Source of the DNA: Leptobrachium leishanense
Taxonomy: Eukaryota; Chordata; Amphibia; Anura; Megophryidae
Assembly (NCBI GenBank): GCA_009667805.1
Contig: CM019070.1
Location: 58,408,735 to 58,472,734, forward strand
Direction of reading: 5' to 3'
DNA length: 64,000 bases
Shown here: piece by piece, positions 1 through 10,944 of the stretch
Position numbering within the stretch: position 1 is the first letter of the stretch
How the letters are laid out: every line of letters begins with the position of its first letter
The notes under the pieces: model-generated
Seen by the model: the letters and a program-made list of their open reading frames with translations, nothing else
What the model was told of the DNA's origin: nothing
Databases searched by the model: none
Made by a program: the position numbers and the translations under genes

Positions 1-610
1 CTGAGGTTGATAAGGAGGCTGGAAAGGCTTGAGTGCCGAAGCGGATTGAGGTGCTGGGTATGCTGCAGCAGGTTGGAGGTCTGAGGCTCGGCAAGACGGC
101 TGTAGAGGCTGGAGTGCCAAAGCGGATTGAGGTGCTGGATATGTTGCAGTAGGCTGGAGGTCTGAGGCTTGGCGAGATGGCTGTAAAGGCTGGAGTGCCA
201 AAGCGGATTGAGAGGCTGGATATGTTGCAGCAGGCTGGAGGTCTGAGGCTTGGCGAGACGGCTGTAAAGGCTGGAGTGCCAAAGCGGATTGAGATGCTGG
301 ATATGTTGCAGCAGGCTGGAGGTCTGAGGCTTGGTGAGACGGCTGTAAAGGCTGGAGTGCCAAAGCGGATTGAGAGGCTGGATATGTTGCAGCAGGCTGG
401 AGGTCTGAGGCTTGGCGAGACGGCTGGAAAGGCTGGAATGCCAAAGCGGATTGAGGTGCTGGATATGTTGCAGCAGGCTGGAGGTTTGAGGCTTGGTGAG
501 ACGGCTGTAAAGGCTGAGGTGCCAAAACGGATTGAGATGCTGGATATGTTGCAGCAGGCTGTAGGTCTGAGGTTCGGCGAGACGGCTGTGAAGGCTGGAG
601 TGCGGCCACT
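1..610. repeat. Minisatellite, 81-bp monomer
   Basis: About seven and a half direct copies of an 81-bp unit run from the left edge of the window to about 605. Units differ by a few substitutions. The period is a multiple of three, so the last six copies share one open + frame (177-662) encoding a 27-residue repeat with the core AGVPKRIE and DMLQQAGGLRLGET. The first copies carry stops in that frame, for example near 148. No start context, splice site or known family supports expression. I read it as a minisatellite whose frame is open mainly because of its period. Confidence 0.85.
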
Positions 611-689
611 GTATGACTTGGAGACAATAATACACAGTCCATGTACTAGGAATCACACTTAATAATTGGGCATTTACTCACAGTTCTGT

Positions 690-1016
690 AGCCTCTTTTA
701 AACCGATTCCCGCCGTTACCTGGCGTCTGACGTCATCTCCCGGCGCCGAGGACACCTAATCCCTCGCCGGGGTCCTCACTGATATAGCGAGCATGCGCGC
801 GCGCGGCCGCTGCCTAGGGGATGAGGCGCCGGAGGATAAAGTTGCGGCCAACACAGCGGCCGACTGCGGCCCGCCGAATGATGGGACGGACAGCATCAGG
901 GTCGGGTCCGGCGGGTAGCAGGCGGCACCAGGGGGCGATCCTGACAGAGTCCTGATTGGGCAAATTTTGCCCAATCATGGGCTTACAGAGCTAAGTCCCG
1001 CAGCACACTATATAAG
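690..1016 (+). promoter_or_regulatory. CpG-rich promoter-like region with TATA box
   Basis: This stretch is much richer in CG dinucleotides than its surroundings (alternating CG near 793-810, many CGG/GCC blocks). It contains a near-perfect inverted repeat, GATTGGGCAAA/TTTTGCCCAATC, at about 953-976. A strong TATA box, TATATAAGG, lies at about 1009-1017. The next long ORF of the transposon-like unit starts at 1936. I infer that this is the internal promoter of the hAT-type element downstream. Transcription has not been shown. Confidence 0.5.
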
Positions 1017-1239
1017 GTTTCCACGCATAGCTTCAGCACGCATTTGAGAGGAGATTTCATAGGAGATTGTTGTTCTGTGTTCTTACTACCGGTCTGCCAC
1101 GCTACGGGGGGACTGGGGGGTCTCATTTCTACCAAATATCTGGGAATTGAGGTGATCTGTCTCTTGTCACTGCCAGCAAGTATTTTGGGGGTCACTAATT
1201 TCTACAAAATATTTGGGAATTGTTATAATCCGTGTGTTC

Positions 1240-1835
1240 TCACTGGCTGCCATCCATCAGGGGGTCTCACTGATTTATAGGAGGTTTCTGAGACTTGTAA
1301 TCTGTGGCTTCTCACTGCCACCCATCAAGGGGTCTCACTGATTTATAGGAGGTTTCACTGCCACCCATCAAGGGGTCTCACTGATTTATAGGAGGTTTCA
1401 CTGCCACCCATCAAGGGGTCTCACTGATTTATAAGAGGTTTCACTGCCACCCATCAAGGGGTCTCACTGATTTATAATAGGTTTCACTGCCACCCATCAA
1501 GGGGTCTCACTGATCTATAAGAGGTTTCACTGCCACCCATCAAGGGGTCTCACTGATTTATAGGAGGTTTCTGAGATTTGTAATTGTGGCTTCTCACTGC
1601 CACCCATCAAGGGGTCTCACTGATTTATAGGAGGTTTCACTGCCACCCATCAAGGGGTCTCACTGATTTATAAGAGGTTTCTGAGACTTGTAATCTGTGG
1701 CTTCTCACTGCCATCCATCAAGGGGTCTCACTGATTTATAGGAGGTTTCACTGCCACCCATCAAGGGGTCTCACTGATTTATAGGAGGTGTCTGAGACTT
1801 GTAATCTGTGTCTTGTCACTGGCTGCCAGCTATCA
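1240..1835. repeat. Tandem array, 43-bp unit with 67-bp variants
   Basis: A 43-bp unit containing CACTGCCACCCATCAAGGGG and TCTCACTGATTTATAGGAGG is repeated about a dozen times. Some units carry an extra segment of about 24 bp (TGAGACTTGTAATCTGTGGC), giving a longer higher-order unit. It lies between the TATA-like region and the first ORF of the hAT-type element, so it would be in that element's leader. The units abut without unique spacers, so it is not a CRISPR array. Confidence 0.85.
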
Positions 1836-2378
1836 GGGTGTCTCACTGAGTTATACCAGAGTTCTTTAAATCTTTAATCTTTATACCAGAGTTGAATCAG
1901 AGTTCTGTATATATTTAATCTATATTTCACTCACCATGTCTGAAAGAACAAAAAGGACAAGCAGACGCTCCCAGACACAGATAAGAGGGCAAGCAGCCCC
2001 TGTGTCGGGAGGCTGTGCCTCTGGTCGTGGTGGACGTGGTGCATCCTCTGCAGGGGCACGCTTGTCCTTTCTAACTGGTGCTGGCCGTCTTAAGCAGCAG
2101 CAACATACAGAGGATTTGGTGGATTGGCTAACCAGGCCATCCTCATCCTCCGAGTCCTCTGCCAGCCAGGCTTGTAGTGCTTTACAGTCCACCTCAGCTG
2201 CCAAAGCATCTAATGCAGCCTCCATGTCCACAGCTACTCCTGCCGTAGCCTCGCTATCACACACGGAGGAGTCAGCTGAATTGTTTGACTACAATGACAG
2301 TGACATGCTGCTTGAGGATGCGCAGCAAGTACAGTGCTCTGATTCAATCTCTGAGGTTGAGCAAGGGAGTATAATCAA

Positions 2379-2945
2379 ATCATGATAACCATTCCAGCTG
2401 ATGAAGCCGCTACTTGATGCGGCGAAACGCGTTCTGGTGGCGATTTTAATTATATTTTAAATAAATTTTATTTTTCCATCTCCAATTTTGATTCCTGCTT
2501 TGCTGATTCCTGTAACATCGGTGGTTTTTCCTCTGGGTTTTTCTCCCACAAAAAAAACCTATGGGCATATATCCATGAGCTATGTGAGCTCCACAGAATG
2601 TGAGTACGATTCCAACTGTACATAACATTGTGACCTTAAATTTTGGATCTACACAAGGAATTTTCTTCCTTTTTTTCTTCCTATTGTCTAAACTTCGGAC
2701 AGAAAATTTGCTGTAAGGTGGGGGCCACCTAAGAAATTGAAGACAATCACCCGCATGCCTGGACCCACTCAGAGCCAGTGTACGGCTCTACACTTGTATG
2801 TGGTATATATCCCACTCACATCTATAGTGTATTGTGTATAACAGTGTTACACTATTATTGTCTCTTTTATATTATATATATGCATATACGAGGTCCCGGG
2901 ACCCCAGAGAGCAGCACCTGCGCCGATCCAGGTTATTGATTCTTT
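2379..2945 (+). mobile_element. 567-bp retroelement with hammerhead motif and 17-bp target duplication
   Basis: The insert is flanked by identical 17-bp copies of CAAGGGAGTATAATCAA at 2362-2378 and 2946-2962. Removing it restores the host reading frame. The first 62 bases carry a hammerhead-ribozyme-like fold (2389-2440). The remainder is AT-rich with no long ORF. A 17-bp duplication fits target-primed retrotransposition. Penelope-like elements are known to carry hammerhead motifs in their terminal repeats, so a non-autonomous or truncated Penelope-like origin is the best guess, but no reverse transcriptase is present to prove it. Confidence 0.7.
2389..2440 (+). ncRNA. Hammerhead ribozyme candidate, type I
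   Basis: CTGATGA at 2398-2404 is followed by a hairpin pairing GCCGC (2406-2410) with GCGGC (2419-2423), then GAAA at 2424-2427. A minimal stem III, ACGCGT (2427-2432), is self-complementary. Stem I pairs CCAG (2394-2397) with CTGG (2434-2437) and, past a two-base bulge, CCA (2389-2391) with TGG (2438-2440). The predicted cut would follow U2433. Two features deviate from consensus: one extra A (2405) before stem II, and GUU rather than GUC at the cleavage site. Activity is therefore uncertain, but the architecture is hammerhead-like throughout. Confidence 0.55.
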
Positions 2946-3169
2946 CAAGGGAGTATAATCAACCTAGAGGAAGGGGGTGCCAGTGATGACACACAAATAA
3001 CTGGCACTCATGTTGCCCCAGCAGCTGCATACTGCCAAGTTGGCTCCAGTGACGAGGAGATAGGGGATGATGATGACAATGATGATGAGGTCACTGACTC
3101 CACCTGGGTGCCTGATCGAACAGAGGAATCAAGTGAGGAAGAGGGGGAGGAGGAGGCACAACATCCTTT

Positions 3170-5082
3170 ATGACCAACCGTAGCACTAGCCAGTCCAAGG
3201 CATCACATGTCAGAGCTGCTCCGGTGCAGAGCACTGTTGTCTCAAAGCACACACGCAGGAACTCTGCTGTCTGCTGGGAGTTCTTTAAGAAATGTGCAGC
3301 AGACCCCACCGTTGCTATTTGTAATCTATGTCAGATGAGGCTGAAGCGTGGGATAGACACCGGACACTTGGGTACCACGTGCTTGAGGCGACATATGACC
3401 ACCCGCTATGCATCCCATTGGCGCAAAACTTTGCGTAGGTCCTCCTCCTCCTCCTCATCTGTCTCTACCCCCACTGTATGTCCTGCCATGTCATTGCCTA
3501 CAACCTCCACTGACAGGGATGATGCTACAGTAATGGATGTACCAGGTCCTTCCTCACAATGTGACATCATCCCAGCAGCTGAAGATTTACGCAGTCAGAT
3601 TACGTTGCTGCAGCTGCTGCAGCGTAAGAAAAAATATAGTCCCAACCATCCCCAAGCACAGCATCTAAATGCCAGTTTAGCAAAATTACTCGCATTGCAG
3701 CTGCTGCCTTTCCAGCTGGTGGACTCTGCTCCCTTCCGTGAATTTGCTGAATGTGCTGTACCACAGTGGCAGGTTCCAAAACGCCATTACTTTTCACGCA
3801 AGGCCATTCCAGCACTATACCAGCACGTGGAAGACAATGTTATCCAGTCATTGGGAAAGGCAGTCAGCAACAAGGTGCATGTGACTTTAGACACGTGGTC
3901 CAGCAAGCATGGACAGGGTCGTTACATTTCCTTCATGGCACACTGGGTAACTCTGATTGCAGCTGGGAGGGATCCAAGACGGGGCTCTGTGCTGGAGCTT
4001 GTTCATCCACCACGCCTCCAGAAAGCTGCTTGTATGAGGTCTGTCTGCTCCACCACCACCACCTCTCCCTCTTCCTCTTCCTCCTCCTCCTCCTTCTGTG
4101 TCTCTGGCGAAGTGGCAGTTAAACCGATGCCTGACAGGGTCTACGCAATGGCTCAAGCAAAAAGAAGCCATACTGTGCTTGAGCTGGTTTGTTTAGGGGA
4201 CAGGAGCCACACCAGGCCAGAAATTCTGTCAGCTCTGCAGGGCCAGGTGCAGAGATGGTTAACACCACGCCAGCTTCAGCTGGGAATGACCGTCTGTGAT
4301 AATGGCAGCAACCTTCTCTCCGCCTTACTCAAGGGTAAATTGATGCATGTACCATGCCTAGCACACGTCCTAAATCTAGTGGTACAGCGTTTCCTAACCA
4401 AGTACCCAGGGCTGGCAAAGCTTCTCAGCCAGGCCAGAAAAGTCTGCAGCCACTTCAGACGGTCATTCCCAGCAAGCGTTCGCCTGGCAGAAATTCAAAG
4501 AGAATTCCACCTTCCCACAAACCGTCTGATCTGTGACATGCCCACCAGGTGGAACTCGACATTAGCAATGCTGCAGCGTCTGCAGAAGCAGCAGAGGGCC
4601 ATCAACGAGTACCTGTGTGAGTATGGCACAAAGACAGGTTCAGGTCAACTTGTTTTTTTTCCCCCTGCAGTGGCTGATGATCAAGGATGCATGCACTGTA
4701 CTGTCACCATTTGAGGAGGCAACGAGGATGGTGAGCAGGGACAGTGCATGCATCAGTGACACAATTCCTTTAGTGTTCTTGCTGGAGCACACTCTGCAGG
4801 GAATTATAGATGTGGCTCTAGAGGCAGAGCAGCGGGAGGAAGAGGAGGCCTTCCCTAGCTCTCAAGGCCCCAGTCTTTCCGCAGACAGCATTCCAGCGGG
4901 TCCTACTCAGATCAGACAGGAGGAGGAGGAGGAGGCAGAATATTTAAGTAGTGGGGGCATTGAAGGTGGGGATTCCTCAAGGGCGGGTTTCGTGTCCAAC
5001 CCTGCACTCTTCCACAATACCACAAAAGGGTTACGGTGTGAATGCACTTGCTGCCATGAAAGGCACAATATTTGGCTGCAAT
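3170..5082 (+). pseudogene. BED-finger hAT transposase, frameshifted and lacking its C-terminus
   Basis: The + frame 3170-4714 (514 aa) begins with a BED zinc finger (CNLC at residues 51-54, His75, His83). It then has a hAT-like core: LDTWSS, a domesticated-transposase-like VCDNGSNLL, a CLAHVLNLVV helix and a MPTRWNST block. Around 4660, at a T-run, the frame breaks. Similarity continues in the next frame (KDACTVLSPFEEATRMVSRD, ending at 5084). The hAT C-terminal dimerisation segment with the last catalytic acidic residue is not found, because the sequence passes into the 140-bp tandem repeats. In the family the enzyme cuts element ends and gives 8-bp target duplications. This copy should be inactive. 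Confidence 0.8.
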
Positions 5083-5695
5083 GACGCCTGTGCCAGATTT
5101 ATAACATTTTAATTTTTTGAACCGCAGGGTCCAACCCTGCACTCTTCCACAATACTACAGAGGTGTTACTGTATGATAGTACTTGCTGGCCTGGCACCAA
5201 AAGCACAATATCTGGGTGCACTGACGCCTTGACCAGATTCATATCTTTTCAATATAGGACCACATGGTCCACCCCTGCATTCTTCTACAATACTACAGAG
5301 GGGTTACTGTATGATGATACTTGCTGGCCTGGCAGTATTGCACCAAAGGCACAATATCTGGGTGCACTGATGCCTTGACCAGAATCATATCTTTTTAATA
5401 TAGGACCGCAAGGTTCACCCCTGCATTCTTCCACAATACTACAGAGGTGTTACTGTATGATAGTACTTGCTGGCCTGGCACCAAAAGCACAATATCTGGG
5501 TGCACTGACGCCTTTAACAGATGCATATCTTTTTAATATAGGACCACATGGTCCACCCCTGCATTCTTCCACAATACTAAAGAGGGGTTACTGTATGATA
5601 GTACATGCTGGCCTGGCAGTCTTGCTGGCCTGGCACCAAAAGCACAATATTTGGGTGCACTGCCAATGACGCCTGTATCAGATTCATATCCTCAG
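4995..5695. repeat. Tandem array, about 140-bp unit
   Basis: About five copies of a unit beginning CCACCCCTGCATTCTTCCAC start near 4999, 5131, 5269, 5416 and 5554, so the period is roughly 132-147 bp. Each unit includes GGGGTTACTGTATGATAGTA and TGGCCTGGCA. The array starts inside the transposase frame and appears to have replaced or displaced the C-terminal coding part of the hAT element. Confidence 0.85.
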
Positions 5696-5937
5696 AGGGG
5701 TTACAGTGTGATGGCACTGTTTCCGACGCTAAAGGCCCAATTTTAAATTACCTATTGTTACTTTCATCCAAAGCCTGCATAAGTTTCACAATAATTTAGC
5801 CAAAAAATCACTAAACTTTTTCTACGTGTCCAAAAATGTCTCCTCTTTTCATACAGACTGCCGCCCCAAGCAGTGGTTTATGGATAGATTAAAGGAAAAG
5901 CATTTACCGTCATTTGAAACATAATTTTTCTGTTTTT

Positions 5938-6303
5938 AAGTGTTTCTATACATCCTAGAAATCTGCCACTTCACGGGCAGGTTATGGGGACCTCCTAGGC
6001 ACGATATTTGAAGGAATTTTTTGTTTTTATTTTTAACCCTTATTTCATGGAAAACTCACTGTCCCTTTAAAAATTTTTTTTTTTTACTTTTTGTCCTGGT
6101 TTCCTGTCCCCCAGGGCACTACCCGGACCCCCATACACCTTTTATGGCAAATATCTAGCATATATGCCCTCTTGGAGGGCACTCTAAAAACCGAATTTTC
6201 AGCCCCATTGACTTGTATGGAGTTCGGGTTCGGATCCGAACATTTGGAAAGTTTGGGTTCGAATACGAACCCGAACTCGGACGTGTTCAGCTCATCCCTA
6301 GTA
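5938..6303 (+). mobile_element. 3' end of a hAT element, first copy
   Basis: This about 365-bp segment ends in a run of GAACCCGAACTCGG-type palindromic steps and the terminus CATCCCTA, which is the complement of a TAGGGATG-type hAT end. It is repeated almost unchanged at 7640-7997. Its left partner (TAGGGATGAGC) is not found in the window. It may be the right end of the transposase-bearing element upstream. Confidence 0.6.
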
Positions 6304-6389
6304 CTGTACCGAGGGTTAGAGGGAAATAATAGAGGGAGGGGGAGGTGGGAGGAGAGTGTGGGGTGGAACAAAAACCTATTTACAACGAA

Positions 6390-7638
6390 GAGGTATGAGT
6401 GACAGTGTCACTGGCAATCCGTGAGCCGGCTTTCGCCAGGGACGCGGGCTGGAACACTACGATGTCACTGCACCCCGATAAAGGGGGGGTGTGGTCGTGG
6501 ATCACCTCACCGCGGACTACAGTGTCAAGGTAACCACCGCCACAGAGGTGTATGTATTCCCGCCCATAGGGAACACCGAATTATAAGAGTGTGAGTCAAA
6601 ATTTGTTGTGCGACCAATGACTCGGGCGGAGATTAATCTTGGGATGTTATAGATTATATAGAACGTAACGCGCGGCGTGTCTAAAATATCGTGTGAGAAG
6701 GGGATCATGTGGAGAACATCCGGTTCTAATTGCCCTCCGTGCCCTGGTGTTGTTTTGACATTTAGCGGCGGACGTGTGGGGAGCTTTAAATCATCACGTT
6801 ATATTGAAAGTCTCGCCTCAGTAAAAGGCAGTGTGTGCATTATCCACAAAGGGGGTAAAATGGTGTTAAGCAGGTGCATTAATACAATACCGAGCTGCCG
6901 TTACTTTCAAGAGATGTCCGAAGCAGTTCAAAGGTCCTTAGTGCGCATCTTGCGGAAAATGAAAGAGCCCCCCCTTAGCTATGCGACCCCGGCGGCGTAT
7001 AATCACATTATGTCAGTTCAAAGATAGTGATGTCATCCTGCTGTCCGGTTCGGCCCCGTCTGAGTGTTCCATCTCGAGGTTTGATCAAAAAGGTGAGGTA
7101 GGGTGTACCCAATTAGGATCCGATAAGTATGGAGCATGAGATCAACCTTGATGCGGGTAACGTTTTCCGTGTGAGTACGGAACGTTGTTTTTCAGCAGCT
7201 GAAGTTTAGAAATAGCTTGATCAGGGGTGCGCCTGTGTCTTTGAAGCGGGAGTCCGGTCTTAACGTGGGTATCAGTATCACCCCAGGAGGTGGAGCCCCC
7301 GGCAGGAGCAGTGATGTCCCTAAAAACAAAAATCTAGAACAGGCTTGGCAACAATGCCATTGTCGCTTGAAGCAGTCCGCAGTGTCTGGCCGAGGTCACG
7401 GAGAGCCGATCAAGTTGTGGAGCATGTCGGATAATACGGATCAGTCGTGTCGGCACCTCCACAGCAACCGAGGGCTTCAATTTATTTTTGGTGACTCTCC
7501 TGTGGTCTTGGATGACAGGTGTAGGCTGACGGCTCCGTCGATGTAGGGAAAGTTGTAGATAAATTCGGTTTTAAAGAAAGCTTTGTGGGAGCTCTTCCCG
7601 GGCACGTCCGCTCTGTTCGGCGCCAGACCACGCCCCCT
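6390..7638 (-). mobile_element. L1-type 5' region, inverted
   Basis: Read on the minus strand from 7638, this CpG-rich block starts with GGGGGCGTGGTCTGGCGCCG, which resembles the 5'UTR start of amphibian L1/Tx1 elements (compare the GGGGCGTGGCTGG start of the L1 at 49712). No convincing ORF1 is seen. It lies between the two copies of the hAT 3' end. Its composition is clearly unlike the flanks. The lower boundary is uncertain. Confidence 0.4.
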
Positions 7639-7639
7639 C

Positions 7640-7997
7640 AAGTGTTTCTATACATCCTAGAAATCCACCACTTCACGGGCAGGTTATGGGGACCTCCTAG
7701 GCACGATATTTGAAGTCATTTTTTATTTTTAACCCTTATTTCATGGAAAACTCACTATCCCTTTAAAAACGTTTTTTTTAAAACTTTTTGTCGTTGTTGC
7801 CTGTCCCCCAGGGCACTACCCGGACCCCCATACACCTTTAATGGCAAATATCTAGCATATATGCCCTCTTGGAGGGCACTCTAAAAATCGAATTTTCAGC
7901 CCCATTGACTTGTATTGAGTTCGAGTTCGGATTCGAACATTTGGAAAGTTCGGGTTCGAATACGAACCGAACTCGGAGGTGTTCGGCTCATCCCGTC
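7640..7997 (+). mobile_element. 3' end of a hAT element, second copy
   Basis: This is near-identical to 5938-6303, beginning at AAGTGTTTCTATACATCCTA and ending GGCTCATCCC. It differs by scattered substitutions and a short indel. The copy starts exactly where the L1-like block ends, so its left part is missing or was displaced. Confidence 0.7.
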
Positions 7998-10269
7998 AGT
8001 AGTAGTATATCTGTAAAAGTAACACTCTAAAAGAGCATGTGCATACTGAAATACCACACAAAAAACATCTTTTGAGATCCCTGTTTGAGAGAGGTCTTAG
8101 AGCCCCCTCTGCTTCCTCCCTCTCGCTGTTCAAATGATCTATATTTGTAGAGTAATAAGCAAGTAATAAGTAGTCAGGGTGCGTAGTGTCCCATTAATCT
8201 CCGCGAGATCCCTCTGTCTCTATTGTAGTGTGTGACGCTAGTAATATTTGTGAAAATATTACCTTGGACAACATTTTTGGAGTTTGCCCCTGAATTACTG
8301 AACTCTCTAGAACCCGGCAGTCTCTTCTAACTTTGTCATCGGCGCCTACATGAACCAAGATAGAACAACACCAGCGACTCCCAATATATTTAATGCGCAT
8401 TAAAAAAACAACTGGATATTATACCAGCTTGAGCAATATAATGACGACCTGTAATCAAAAGCAGTACATAGTGAAGTGGATTAATTACTCTAAAGGGTGT
8501 TCAAGAAACACCCTGCCTCTAATTACAGGTATTTACTTATAATAGACAGAATATAGATGCTAGGAAGGGAACATTTATATTATGGTACACAAAAACAATA
8601 CAATCAGATAAGGTTACCCATATATGCATTTCTAAAACTTATGACACTGTCCTGTTTGGGTTTCTGCAGTAATAATACCGTTTACACAAAGCATATGATT
8701 GGAACGGCAGAGGGTGCCGTGAGGTAAATAATCTAAAACAAGTTATGAGGTTCTCACATAATTAAAAAAATATATATACTTTCTCTATAGAGGAACTTTG
8801 TTCAAATTAAAAAAATATATAAAACTAGATGGCCATATTACAATGTTCACGCTAAAACCGGGAGGCTAAGGAGGAAAACCTGCGCCTGCAGGTTTCTCCT
8901 TAGTGTCCCCGGTTTAGCGGCTTAGTGTGATATTACGGGGCAGGCTCTAATCCAGCAGCCTGCACCGTAATGCGACGCTAGGCCTCAGGATGCTCGGGGC
9001 AGCGCTAAACTCCACTGCGAGCATCCCCTCCATGGAGTCCATAGGACTTCCTGTCTGAGAAAATACCACCCCCAGGAGATAACTTTCTGATTTCTCATGA
9101 ACAAGAGTTAAGTATTATCAATATCTGCTCGATTACGAGCCAGCTATTATAGTACTAGCCAACACTGGTATCCTCTCTTAGAGTCACTCATATTCCACGG
9201 AAAGTTCTATGTACGATTGTGTGCTTGCAATCTCGAAGGATTGTGCTGTTGTGGAAGGACGATCTAGAGATCTCTGCGCCATTCTCTTCATCTTCCTATA
9301 CAAAGTACAGGAAGTATAAATGTCCAGTATAGCCCAGGCCTGTTTGATCAGACAATGGAAATGAGAATCCAATTGGACATCACCCTGACTGCAGATGATT
9401 TGAACGACACGTTTTAAATAAATCAAGCCTTGGAAATAAAAATATTTGATGAGAACACTTTTTCGTATTATGTAACAATTTTTTCGTATTCATAAAACCA
9501 AAGAGAAGAGGGGAAAACAGAAATGTAATATTTGCTTTTGTGTCATGTATTTCAAACTGGGCCTTTTATGCAACACTGTTATCAACGAGGCCATCTCTAG
9601 TGCATAATGAGTGGTGAGGTAGTTATTCAACCAGCTATTCTGCTTTTTTATTTTCGACTCACCCCTTTGCTGTGCCATCAATTACACTGCCAAGGATGAC
9701 ACAACACCACACTTTGTTAAAAACAAGACCTTCAGGTCATCTGACATTTAATAGTTCATTCTTGATGACTTCTTTCAACTAGTAAAATGTATTTCTCTAA
9801 ATGAACATATTACATGTCCTGTATTTTACTCATATAGTGATATGGAAATTAAAATGTATCACAGAAGCAAAAACTAAAGAATGGGGCACATACTTGGACT
9901 CTCTTCAGTCCTCACAGAGTTTCCAGACACTTCAGCAAGCGAAGGAAAACCTCCAAATAATTAAGATGATTGTGCAATGCTGAATCTACCATAGAATGCT
10001 TTATTCCTCCACCATCCTAAACACATCTCCGCCAGAAATAGCTTTTCTTACACCCATAGGGAGTGCCAATTAAATAAAGTTACACGGTTACGGTAAAGGT
10101 GATTAATAATAAAATAAGTCCTGCATACAAAATTCCTTCGACTCTGACTCTGGGGTCAGATCATTTGGAAAAAGCCAATCCTGTAACATGCCAGGATCCA
10201 AACAGGACCCAGATGCATAGTGATATAGCTTAATATTGCAGCTTAGATACATATGTACATAGTCAAACT
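7998..10269. other. Intergenic stretch without a recognised gene
   Basis: AT-rich DNA in which only short, unsupported ORFs occur. The one structure I see is a hairpin at about 8850-8912, where CGCTAAAACCGGG pairs with CCCGGTTTAGCG around a GCAGG/CCTGC centre. No splice-bounded conserved exon was recognised on either strand. Confidence 0.6.
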
Positions 10270-10273
10270 TTAA

Positions 10274-10522
10274 CCCCTTCACACTGTGGAATGTGCTATG
10301 CCGTTCTGGTGGATGGCGGGCCTAAACGCTGTACAGTGGCATAGCACGTCCTATGAGCCACCTCCCTTCTCTGCGGCCTATAGACATCATTGGCTGCAGG
10401 GGGGACTGTCTGCACTCAGGCGGTCCTGCTGAAGCCAATGACAGCAATCAACCTCAGGGAAGGGAGGCGGGCCATAGGAGTTGCCAGTAAACCATGGGGA
10501 GTGCTATGCTGCCCCACGGTGT
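10274..10522. mobile_element. TTAA-flanked MITE
   Basis: The segment is bounded by TTAA at 10270-10273 and 10523-10526. It starts CCCCTTCAC and contains inverted motifs around GTGCTATGC. TTAA duplications fit piggyBac or Kolobok-type (T2-like) MITEs. Its right TTAA is the left TTAA of the next MITE. Confidence 0.5.
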
Positions 10523-10526
10523 TTAA

Positions 10527-10944
10527 CCTCTTTACTATCGAGGTAACTCGGGACTTCAAAGGCACCGTCAGGTCCCAATATTGAGTGATCTGAATCTGCA
10601 GCTCTGAAGGCCAAAAGCAAACAAATGTTGTTGCTTTTGGGCTGCAGAAGGTGCCCCCAAGGTTTTAACCCTGTGGCATAATGCCCGAGGTGTTAAAACT
10701 GTTTACAAACCAGCTAAAGAATGCCGTGACTTATCGGGCTTTCAGCAGCCAAAGCACGGAACCACGAGCTGCAGCTCTATCTGCTGTAACTCCATTTGGC
10801 CAGTAGATGGCGACATCTGCCTGCCAAATAGGTTATTACAGTAAGAAATACACTAGGAATATTCCTTACTGTATAATTAATTTAAAAAAAACAAAACACT
10901 GGTTACTGACAAGGATTTTTAGGAAACACTTGGTAGTGAATGGG
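10527..10944. mobile_element. TTAA-flanked MITE, back to back with the previous one
   Basis: The left end is CCTCTTTACTATC and the right end GGTAGTGAATGGG, which form imperfect terminal inverted repeats, between TTAA at 10523-10526 and 10945-10948. No ORF of interest. Confidence 0.5.

Larger units (their letters stand above)
1936..3173 (+). pseudogene. Acidic N-terminal ORF of a hAT-type element, split by an insertion
   Basis: The frame starts at ATG 1936, rich in Ser, Thr, Ala and Arg, and ends artificially in a 567-bp insertion at 2379-2945. If the insertion and one 17-bp duplicated target copy are left out, the same frame continues through an acidic stretch (DDDDNDDE, then EESSEEEGEEE) to the TGA at 3171-3173. 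That TGA overlaps the ATG at 3170 of the BED-finger transposase frame, which is in a different phase. Either a frameshift separated one original protein or two frames overlap as ATGA. No catalytic domain is visible here. I infer it belongs to the same transposon as the downstream ORF because the two are contiguous. Confidence 0.6.

Noticed and set aside
1240..1835. Regular repeats resembling a CRISPR array
   Set aside because: Units are contiguous without unique spacers, unit length varies between 43 and 67 bp, and the context is a vertebrate transposon.
6091..6402. 103-aa ORF near the hAT 3' end
   Set aside because: It spans the palindromic terminal repeats of the element, and the near-identical copy at 7640-7997 does not keep the frame.
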